Shown piece by piece: positions 56,744-64,000 of a stretch of DNA of 64,000 nucleotides. Source of the DNA: Carya illinoinensis (lineage: Eukaryota > Streptophyta > Magnoliopsida > Fagales > Juglandaceae); contig NC_056765.1 of the NCBI RefSeq assembly GCF_018687715.1, positions 11,097,001 through 11,161,000 of the forward strand. Reading direction: 5' to 3'. Position numbers and translations under genes: made by a program. Below the pieces are notes generated by a model. It made no database searches and was not told the DNA's origin. It saw only the letters and a list, made by a program, of their open reading frames with translations. The number at the start of each line of letters is the position of its first letter. Position 1 is the first letter of the stretch.

Positions 56744-58144
56744 GGAGATGGGCAGGGCTGCTGAACAACCTCTGCCTTATTGTTTTGTTTGAGTCTTTTT
56801 GAGGACCTCGTGGGCTTAGTAGATAGGGGTGAGTTTCTTTTTTTGTTCTTACTAGTGACAGGATTAGAGAAGGCGGGAAATAGAGAAGTGCCATCAGTCG
56901 GGTTGGGTTTGCCACGAGCTCTCCTTTTCCAGTTTGACAAAAGGGAGCTTACTATTTGTAGCTTTGGGTCTATCTGGGTATTATGGGGAGAGGGACTTAC
57001 TTGTAGGGTTTCTACTGCAAGAGCCATGTTGGTGTCAGTTGCCAGGGAGTCTGTCTAGTCATTGGAAAGGATGGTTTTGGTAGCTGCTGCATCAGGCACC
57101 TCGAGGCTAGGAGAAGTTTCCTTTTCTAACCTTTGACAGTTGACATAGTACCTTTGAGTTTGAAAGTTACCAATCCCCCTTACCTCTTCCACATCACCCT
57201 TTGAGAACACAGGATCATTTGGGACTGTTCCCTGGATATCATTTGACTTTCGAGAGTAGCTATTCTCGCCAAAATCTTCACTTTGATCATCAGAGCTACC
57301 ACGCTGCCCATTGCTTGAGACCCTCTTAACTGGACTACTTGCCTCAGATTGGTGGTTTGTTGGTTTGTGAGCCGTAGTGGCTCTAAGCTAGGAACCGTAT
57401 TGGGTTTGAGATGAAGCCTGAGAACTTTCATCTAAGGCCTACCTAGAACAACTGGAATGAGTATGTAAAATAGTACCATAGAGATAACAGAAGGAAGGGA
57501 GTCTTTCATATTTGAAGGGAATCCAGACATGGTTGTTCTCCACATTTATTAGTCTTCCCCTTGCCAATGGTTTGGAAATGCTGAGAAGCACCTTTACCTA
57601 CAGGACTCCCCCCCATGCTCTTCCCTTTCCATCAACATCTACTGTAAGGACCTTACCAGCACTGGCTCCCAATTTCTCACCCATAGTTCTATTTAAGCCT
57701 GCAAAAGGGAGGTCATGTAGTTGAATCCAGAAAGGTTCCAACGAGAACTGGATGTCTTTTAAAGTTAGTATGCCTTTGCACTCTTGGAGGCAAATGAAAC
57801 TTCTATCAAAAGACCATGGTCGGCTAGCTAGAACCTTATTTTTCATAGAAAGGCTGTGGAATTCAATGAGGAATTTGTTTATGCCTAAGTCTTTGAAAAA
57901 GAGACCCCCTGGTCATAGTTGCTTTGAAAGCACCTTTATTTACTTCCCTATCCGTTACAACCAGTGCAGCAAGACACAAGTTACTGATGTCTTGTGCAAG
58001 CAACAGCTCCTCCTTCGGAAGGAGTATTTCTTGTTGTTCCTCCTCTGTGAGCCTTAGTCCCTTACATAGGTGCGATAGTTCCTCCTCCATAGGAAGGCTG
58101 AAAACTTTTATGAAAAGAGGGAGATACCAACGATTGAAACCCAA
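56740..58144 (-). pseudogene. LINE ORF1: DUF4283/zinc-knuckle RNA-binding protein
   Basis: ORF1 probably starts at ATG 58090 (MEEELSHLCKGLRLTEEEQQ), or 58144 in the same frame, and ends at TGA 56740, overlapping the ORF2 start. The first part with ASRPWSFDRSFICLQE and FSLEPFWIQLHDLPFAGLNR (57600-57846) is the DUF4283-like domain. PFKYERLPSFCYLYGTILH (near 57510) is the knuckle, with a tyrosine where the second cysteine is expected. A Ser/Asn-rich tail with NWKRRARGKPNP closes it. A frameshift near 57870 and stops near 57434 and 57055 break it. The family binds element RNA. Confidence 0.75.
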
Positions 58145-58425
58145 ACCAAACTCTATGAATCAGCAAGATCCAAGAGACAAACTCTATGTTCCTAAGGAGC
58201 ATAGAGAGAAAACCTCATCTGCCTAGAGAGAGGACTCCAATAATGCTTGGGATGCTATAATTGAAGCATAGAAACCAAACTTGTCAAATTATTTTCCTGT
58301 GCTCAAGAAGGTCGACCCCAAAGGCATTAGGTAGCGCTTGATAGCTCATTTAGGAAAGCTAATAGAACTCTTTGACCGCATGATCAACGAACGGTTGCAG
58401 TTGAGAAAAATGCCTATTTTTTTTT

Positions 58426-59498
58426 TAATAAGAAAAATGCTTGTAACTATTTTAGCCTATGTTCTTCTTGGGGGAGTGAGGTGTCGATCTTGGAACTTGA
58501 TCTCGTTAGGGCAGAAGATGAGCCAAAATATGACTTTTGCTCCCATAGCCGACTCAAACTTGAGAGAGAGAGAGAGAGAGACGAGTTAAGAAGAAGGAAA
58601 AAAAATAGAAGTAAACGAGAGACGAGTTACATATTGTCGACGTCCAGCAAGTGGATCGTTAGGTGAGTCATCTTCTTTGTATGAATCTTTGGCTTCGTAT
58701 CTATATAAAGTTCCATAAAGCCAAACTTTGTTCCTCTTGTACAAAGTTTATTTTTATATTTTTTTTATTCCTCTCAAACATACGTTTACATCCCGTTTGC
58801 ATAAGCCGACTGTACATAGCAATTTTGTTTAGAAATATGGCTTTTTGTGAATATCGAATTCTGTCCATGATTCCATCAACGACGTTAAATTAAAAAAAGG
58901 ATGCCTAAGATAATAAGCTGTCATGTGTTAACTTTAATTTCTTAAAGAACTGAAGATTCTTTTTTTTTTTTAAAAAAAGAAAAAAGAAAAAAGAAAAAGT
59001 AACATTCTATGATAAAAAACAGTTTCTGAAATTTTGAAAATCAAAATGTGAAAAAAGAAGAAAAAACTGAAGAATGGCCCGCTGGTAGCTGGGCAGCCCC
59101 CCAACGGTAGCCATGTTCTCATGGTGGAAGAACCAGCTGACCTTGGTCGTGGCCAGGTACGCCAGTTGCCCTCTTTGGACACATCCCTTGGAGGTTGGAG
59201 GTAAGGGTGGCTCCCGGAGGGGTCGGCTCCAGCCACCCTCATTGTGGCCATTTTTCTTTAAATTTTTATCAACAATATTTTTGTTTTTATTTAATTTTCC
59301 AAAACTCCTTTTTTTTTTTTGTCTTGATTTTAAGCTCCTAATTTCCTTCTCTGCAAAAGCTTATTTATCCTAACCAATGCGCCCATGATTAAAAAACAAA
59401 GTTCCAACCAATACACTCAAATTGGGAAATGCGTGCACCCACTCCATCTCATCAACTCCATCATGATCTTATCATTCCTTCAGTGGTCTTTTCAGTTC
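58426..59498. other. Intergenic region between the CYP76 remnant and the dirigent gene
   Basis: Holds a short GA repeat (58562-58580), poly-T/poly-A tracts (58955-59000, 59311-59320) and a GC-rich patch (59075-59250) of unknown nature. No credible gene. The P450 homology fades just after 58425. Confidence 0.5.
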
Positions 59499-59502
59499 AT
59501 TG

Positions 59503-59510
59503 TATATATA
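59503..59510 (+). promoter_or_regulatory. TATA box of the dirigent gene
   Basis: TATATATA within TTGTATATATACCC, about 110 bases before the ATG at 59616. Confidence 0.6.
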
Positions 59511-59615
59511 CCCATCCAAATTATCATGACCTATCATCTCTGAATATTCCATAGAAAACCTTCTCAAAATCATCAAATATTCCCAAATTAGCTTCTCTTA
59601 CCCCTTACAAAACTC

Positions 59616-60557
59616 ATGGCAACCTCTCAACACATTAAAATTCCACTCAAGATCAAGAGGTTATTCTGGCTACTCTTTTTAGTTCTCACAGTCACATTCC
59701 CTGCATCTGCTCGAATCCTCGATGAGGACACCGATGTTCCGGCCACCTCACCGGAGAAACCAGATTCAGCCGAAACTACACCTGTTTCTGGCGTACCTCC
59801 AGTGGTAACCGGTAACCCAACTGCAGCAACTACGGCTACAGTTGCCGGCACAGATGACCACCATTTGTCATTCTTCCTGCACGATATCCTCGGTGGTTCG
59901 AATCCCTCAGCCAAAGCCCTGACTGGGGTTGTCACCAATCCAGCAGTCAACGGTCAAGTCCCCTTCGCCAAGCCAAACGGTGCAGTCATCCCAGTTAAAA
60001 ATGGCGTTCCGGGCCAAAACAACAACAACAACAACAACAACAATAATAATGGAGTTTTGAACAACAACAACATTCCCTTTCTCACCGGCCTCGGAGGAAA
60101 TATCCCCAACGTGATCCAAAACAATAGAAACAATAATAACCTGATCAACGGAATTTCGACCGTGAATGGCGCTCAGCTCCCAGCAGGAATGACCTTTCAG
60201 AAAGTTATGTTCGGGACACTGACTGTCTTTGACGATGAACTGACCGAAGGGCATGAACTTGGGTCAGGTTTGATTGGGAAGGCACAAGGGTTTTACGTAG
60301 CCAGTTCAGAAGATGGAACAAGCCAAACCCTGGCTTTCACCGCCATGTTTGAGAGTGGTGGTTATTCTGATACCCTCAGTTTCTTTGGTGTTCATCGGAC
60401 TGCTGTCTCGGAATCGCAACTAGCAGTCATGGGAGGCACAGGGAAGTACGTCAATGCTAAGGGTTATGCCATGATAAAGACCTTTCCGGCGACAAACCAG
60501 AATGAAAGTGATGGAGTCGAGACTCTGCTGCAGATTACTGTGTATCTTACTTACTAG
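59616..60557 (+). CDS. Dirigent protein, ESB1/DIR10-type
   Basis: A single open exon of 313 codons, intact. Residues ~1-32 form a secretory signal peptide. After a Thr/Pro-rich stretch the dirigent barrel begins at HLSFFLHDILGGSNPSAKALTG (~83-104), is interrupted by a ~90-residue low-complexity loop with an 11-Asn run (135-145), and resumes at FGTLTVFDDELTEG (199-212). It then continues GKAQGFYVASSEDGTSQTLAF and ends with FFGVHRTA, GGTGKYVNAKGYA and ITVYLTY. This layout matches the ESB1 (DIR10)/DIR9/DIR16/DIR18/DIR25 group; Arabidopsis ESB1 acts in the cell wall in lignin deposition at the Casparian strip. Dirigent proteins guide the coupling of monolignol radicals and are not oxidases. A root-endodermis role here is inferred from the family. 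Confidence 0.9.
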   Translation: MATSQHIKIPLKIKRLFWLLFLVLTVTFPASARILDEDTDVPATSPEKPDSAETTPVSGVPPVVTGNPTAATTATVAGTDDHHLSFFLHDILGGSNPSAKALTGVVTNPAVNGQVPFAKPNGAVIPVKNGVPGQNNNNNNNNNNNGVLNNNNIPFLTGLGGNIPNVIQNNRNNNNLINGISTVNGAQLPAGMTFQKVMFGTLTVFDDELTEGHELGSGLIGKAQGFYVASSEDGTSQTLAFTAMFESGGYSDTLSFFGVHRTAVSESQLAVMGGTGKYVNAKGYAMIKTFPATNQNESDGVETLLQITVYLTY

Positions 60558-60605
60558 TGGTGTGTTTAATTAGATTTAAGTAATTGGCTGTTTTGTTTAT
60601 CAAAA

Positions 60606-60630
60606 ATCTCTCTCTATATATGAGAGAGAT
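60606..60630 (+). other. Short perfect hairpin just downstream of the dirigent gene
   Basis: ATCTCTCTC (60606-60614) and GAGAGAGAT (60622-60630) are perfectly complementary around TATATAT, 49 bases past the stop, probably in the 3' untranslated region. Confidence 0.5.
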
Positions 60631-61379
60631 GGATGTTAAAAACTCTTGTGCTTAGTATTCAAAATCATGCATTGCGGTTTGTAATGCATAAATTTGGGCC
60701 TTTATTAAATTAACTATAAGCTTTCTACATGTATTAAAAAGAATAAATTGCAAGGTATTCTATGACAATAGATAACGTCGTGCTTTATATCAAATTACGA
60801 TATATTATATGGTAATTAAAATTACTTATATAAATACTGATTTTAATTGACATGTCAAATTAAGAATAACATGCAAGTGAATGCAATAACTAGTATATAA
60901 TAATCACTCATTCAAAAAATAAAATATTATATATACAGTTACTTTTACGTAATTTTTAAATATTTTACTAATTTGATTGGCTGAATAATTTTTTTTTTTT
61001 TAAAACTAGCATCGAATAATCACCAAAAGTTTCTTCCAAAATGGTGCATACATACAGTAGATCGTTGAAGGGTGGACTTTTCTCCCGTTTTTCTGCCATT
61101 TTCTTCCAGTCGTCCAAGACAAATATAGCCAAAGTTAAAAGCTTATAATCAAATTAATATTTGGATATAAATAGATAATTGGGATTCTTGTTGGTTTTTA
61201 CACCTGCTGATATTCCAAGTTATGTGATCTTTTGCCTCCTCAATTGCGTAAGAGATCATAAAGATTCAATAGAAAACCAAGATAATGGAGCAGCTACCTA
61301 GCCCAGGCCAACGTACACTGGAAAACCTGAAATATTAGAGTTGTTACCTAGAGTTAATTAACCAGAGATAACTAATTTA
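60631..61379. other. AT-rich intergenic sequence
   Basis: Nothing recognised apart from AT-rich tracts. Confidence 0.6.
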
Positions 61380-61384
61380 TATTC

Positions 61385-62485
61385 AGGAAAGCTCAACTTG
61401 TCTCTTATCTTCGTGGTCAAAACCTGTTCGGTTATCTCGACGTTACCATCGCTTTCCCATCATCACCAATCCCAACCCACACCAATCCAGGCGTCCCAAT
61501 GGAGAACCCTGCCTTCCTCGACTGGACCCAACAAGATCAAATTATTCTTTGCACAATCATATCCCCCTTCTCCGAAGAGTTCTCTCTCACGTTGCACTGC
61601 TAACCACATCTCCCAATGTCTGAAAGGCACTCGAAACAATGGTCTTATCCTATTCCCACGGCCCCACGTTAATCTTCGCTCCCGAACTCCAACCTAAAGA
61701 AGGGCAGCCCCGATCTCATATTGTTTTCAGAAAGTGAAAACACTTGCTGACACCCTTGCCACTGTGGGTCAGCCTTTGTAAGACTTTGAAGTGGTCACCT
61801 ACTTACTTGCAGGTCTCAACTCTGTGTATGGATGCCCTTATCACATCTGTAACCATTCGGTTGGAGCCCATGATGCTCGACGAAATTATGGCCACCTCTT
61901 GATCCATGAACTGCGGCTTGAAAGGCAGACAGTCCCCGTCAGCACAGGTGGCTACTCACAACAACCCTGGTCACGATTCTTCCTCTCGGCAGTAATCTGT
62001 CTCTTTCGGCACCTATCGCGACTCTAACTCATCTGGACGCAACCACAGCAGTGGGAGTGTACATGGCTCGCCCAACACTGCATCCTTCCAAAACAATTGC
62101 CCACTATGCCAGCTTTGCAACAAATACGACCGCAACACTTTGAAGTTTTACGACCACTTCGATTACTCCTTTCAAAGTGAAGGGCAATCTAATGTGTTTG
62201 TGTTCGTTGCCTCCCCCGGCACATCAGGAGACCTACCTTGGTACCCTGATATTGGCGCAACAAATCATATGACCTTCGACCTCAGCAACCTTACCCTCCA
62301 GGCAGAAGAATACTACACTGGCCCCGATCAAGTCCGAGTCGACAAATGACTAGGTTTGAAAGTTCAACAAACTGGCTCTGCTCATTTCTTTGGAAATCTA
62401 AAATTTCTTCTAAACAATATTCTTCATGTTCCCCACGTCACAAAAAACCTACTCTCTGTTCATCAATTTATGGTTGATAACTGTA
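61385..62485 (+). pseudogene. gag: Copia-3 gag and pre-integrase remnant
   Basis: Translated in shifting frames: GQNLFGYLDVTIAFPSS and NPAFLDWTQQDQIILCTIISP (61410-61570) are copia gag (UBN2-type). SYSHGPTLIFAPEL-like sequence follows near 61650. The protease-like stretch is WYPDIGATNHMTFDLSNL (62240-62300), with DIGA where D-S/T-GA is usual. ILHVPHVTKNLLSVHQFMVDN (62420-62480) is the start of the pre-integrase. Many stops and frameshifts are present. The sequence ends abruptly at ~62482, where the LTR of the minus-strand gypsy element probably begins, so it appears to be cut by that insertion. Confidence 0.78.
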
Positions 62486-63244
62486 ATGGGTATTCTGCAG
62501 ATAACCCAGAAAAGGATGAACACTACACGAAAACTCACATGCACACACAAGAACAGATTGAATGAAACCCAAGAATCACTTTCTTGATTCGCGGAAGAGG
62601 CTTTCGAGGAACCTCCAACCTCCGAAACTAACTTCTCTTAAACTTTCCAGAATGAAAACCATTACACTAGCTTCAGTCTTTTATACTAGATAAAGCACAA
62701 AATGTCAGCATTTTACATAGAGTTTTGGTATATACAAACACAGTCGCGTATTAATCTGTGTATCAATACTGATTCATTCATACTTAAAATTTAAATTAAC
62801 ACTGTTTTTAATAAAATCTACTTTTTAACCAATCACATCACATTAGTATACAGATTAGTGCACAATTGTGTTTTCAACTATATTTTTCCTTTTACAATTG
62901 AAAACCCTTGCCCAAGTCGATTACCTTAGCCAAAACTGTTATTCGCCTTCCTTCTGAAAACACACCGTATTACTTATTTATTATGCACCGTTTCATCCCC
63001 ACGATAGACATCCTTCATCACTTTAAAATGCATAGTTCCACTTATTACTGAAACTCATTGTTTAATCCTTCCATTCAGTGCACCGTATCACTTACTCATT
63101 ACGTACCGTTTCATCCCCATGACAAACTTCCTTCATCACTTTAAAATGTACAGTTCCACTTATTACTGAAATGCACCGTTTAATCCTTCCATTCAGCCCA
63201 CCTTCTTCCTGTTGTTAACTAACTTCTGCCTCAGGTTGTTACAT
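62486..63244 (-). repeat. 3' LTR of the minus-strand gypsy element
   Basis: On the minus strand it begins TGTAACAACCTGAGGC right after the polypurine tract. It contains two tandem 118-base units (62961-63196). Left border approximate. Confidence 0.6.
62961..63196. repeat. Tandem 118-base repeat in the gypsy LTR
   Basis: Two copies share words such as ACCGTTTCATCCCCA, TTCATCACTTTAAAATG and GTTCCACTTATTACTGAAA at a spacing of 118 bases (for example 62985 and 63103). Confidence 0.85.
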
Positions 63245-63257
63245 TCCCTTCCCCTTA
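63245..63257 (-). other. Polypurine tract of the minus-strand gypsy element
   Basis: The minus strand reads AAGGGGAAGGGAA immediately before TGTAACAACC. Confidence 0.75.
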
Positions 63258-63437
63258 ACAATGCCCTTGACCTCAAGGACTTGATACCTCTCTCCTTTAT
63301 AGGACCTTGCCCACAACGTATGGGTATTGGTCACGTAATGTCCACAAAACCTCCTAAGTATTATCCTCAACAGAAGCTCCTACCCATTTTACTAAAATAT
63401 CAGTGACAGCATGATTCCTAATTTTCTTCATCTTTCT

Positions 63438-63968
63438 CTACAAGATCAACTCAGGTTTATGTTGAACTTGTCCTTGAGAATCCATAGGAGGTAGTGTAGG
63501 AAGTGATATGAAATTCTGACCCAACTTTTTCTTCAAGCAAGACACATGTATCGCATGATGTATCTTTTTAGGAAGAGGTAATTCAAGTCGATAATCTACT
63601 GTCCCAATTCTCTCCAAGATCTTAAAAGGTCTAAAAACCCTTAGAGCCAGTTTAAGATTGTGGCGTAAGGCAACAATTTTCTGTAGTATGAGAAACACCC
63701 CATCCCCCACTTGGAATTCCCTCTTAGTCCTTCTTCTATTTGCAAACTCCTTCATTCTGTTTTGAGAATGCAATATATTTTCCCTCAACATCAACCAAAG
63801 CCGCTCTTTGGATATGAGTTGTTGATCTCCTATAGGATTGATAGAAGTGCCTGCTACATAAGAAAGTAATATGGGAAGTAAGTAGCCATACAATGCTTCA
63901 GAAGGACAGATTTTAATTGAGAAATGACAAGTGGTGTTATAACACCATTCAGCCAAAGGAAGCCACAA
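63438..63968 (-). pseudogene. pol: Ty3/gypsy pol fragment: integrase C-terminal part
   Basis: A 176-codon open stretch on the minus strand, continuing past the window edge in the same sense. WLPLAEWCYNTTCHFS and SEALYG belong to the end of the integrase core. EFANRRRTKREFQVGDGVFLIL, FRPFKILERIGTVDYRLELP and IHHAIHVSCLKKKLG are the GPY/F-type C-terminal module of Ty3/gypsy integrases. The usual GPF reads RPF here. Its lineage differs from that of the Ty3 element at 42707. The downstream part to 63258 is decayed, with stops. It would function only as part of a full Pol protein. Confidence 0.82.
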
Positions 63969-64000
63969 ACTCCACTTCTTAGGCTTACCACTAGTATAGC

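Larger units (their letters stand above)
52602..58247 (-). mobile_element. Full-length L1-type LINE retrotransposon
   Basis: The element lies on the minus strand between duplicated TGGGATGTTATAATT (52587-52601) and TGGGATGCTATAATT (58248-58262), a 15-base target duplication with one mismatch. The 3' end has an A-rich tail (seen as the T-rich 52602-52619). The 5' end reads AGTCCTCTCTCTAGGCAGATGAGG on the minus strand, as in many plant L1s. ORF1 (56740-58144) and ORF2 (52646-56743) overlap by ATGA. Both carry stops and frameshifts, so it is immobile. Confidence 0.92.
52521..58425 (+). pseudogene. CYP76-like cytochrome P450 exon remnant split by a LINE
   Basis: Two pieces form one P450 stretch on the plus strand. 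52521-52601 reads TIFLVNLANPNSETTRELKE, then IAWDVII. 58263-58425 reads EA-stop-KPNLSNYFPVLKKVDPKGI, then stop and RLIAHLGKLIELFDRMINERL. I recognise the region between the C and G helices of CYP76-type P450s, which are microsomal monooxygenases of terpenoid and related metabolism. The haem loop, I-helix and N-terminus are missing, and there are two internal stops, so it is a dead fragment. The LINE sits between the halves with a 15-base target duplication. CYP76 rather than another A-type clan member is from memory. Confidence 0.78.
62486..64000 (-). mobile_element. 3' end of a minus-strand Ty3/gypsy retrotransposon, cut by the window edge
   Basis: Reading leftwards from 64000: integrase C-terminal sequence, a polypurine tract, and an LTR starting TGTAACAACC at 63244. 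The LTR's far end is probably near 62486 but is not certain. The upstream gag and most of pol, and the 5' LTR, lie beyond the window. Confidence 0.75.

Noticed and set aside
59113..59373. GC-rich frames before the dirigent gene
   Set aside because: Overlapping frames on both strands, no recognisable domain, and flanked by homopolymer runs; not supported as genes.
1..64000. CRISPR arrays, bacterial operons, ribosome binding sites, rRNA genes
   Set aside because: The window is plant nuclear DNA; the regularly spaced motifs are transposon subterminal arrays and LTR repeats.

Overview
This window reads as nuclear DNA of a flowering plant, a eudicot and probably a woody one. It is AT-rich, its genes have GT-AG introns, the host genes belong to plant families (a CYP93B-type P450 and an ESB1-type dirigent protein), and most of the rest is plant transposable elements. 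The species cannot be read from the sequence; a Fagales-type tree is only a guess. Two host genes look intact: a CYP93B-like cytochrome P450 of the flavone synthase II type (14481-17452, two exons) and a single-exon dirigent protein of the ESB1/DIR10 type (59616-60557). Two host-gene remnants are recognisable: one PRMT5 exon at the left edge (35-103) and a CYP76-like P450 exon split by a LINE (52521-52601 and 58263-58425).

Left part (1-21458). After the PRMT5 exon come small DNA-transposon remnants, then a complete CACTA (En/Spm) transposon, CACTA-1 (3596-13583), with matching terminal inverted repeats and a TCC target duplication. It holds a leftward gene for a plant-transposon-protein-like product, a rightward TNP2-type transposase with DUF4218/DUF4216-like regions, and a rightward Ptta/En/Spm-type (TNPA-like) gene. 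All are damaged by stop codons. At least eight perfect copies of the palindrome ACGTTCGAACGT sit near the ends and inside the element. The CYP93B gene starts 0.9 kb beyond its right end. A non-autonomous CACTA-like element (17605-21458) follows.

Middle part (21691-42706). Copia-1 (21691-28819) is a complete Ty1/copia retrotransposon by structure (LTRs, TTCTT duplication), but it lacks its integrase. It carries an antisense coiled-coil ORF with its own TATA box. Next come an orphan CACTA end, a fragment of mitochondrial nad4 (29285-29473), and a second copia (copia-2) whose 3' part is interrupted by a second CACTA element, CACTA-2 (30967-41729). CACTA-2 has the same three-gene layout as CACTA-1, including the leftward accessory gene, but is more decayed.

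Right part (42707-64000). A young Ty3/gypsy chromovirus (42707-52075; TATGT duplication, ~2.2-kb near-identical LTRs) sits inside a MITE copy. Its gag-pol is one continuous frame broken only by five stop codons. A full-length L1-type LINE (52602-58247, minus strand) lies in the CYP76-like exon. After the dirigent gene come a decayed copia gag and, running off the right edge, the 3' end of a minus-strand Ty3/gypsy element.

The nesting gives a relative history: copia-2 before CACTA-2, the MITE before the Ty3 element, and the CYP76-like gene before the LINE.
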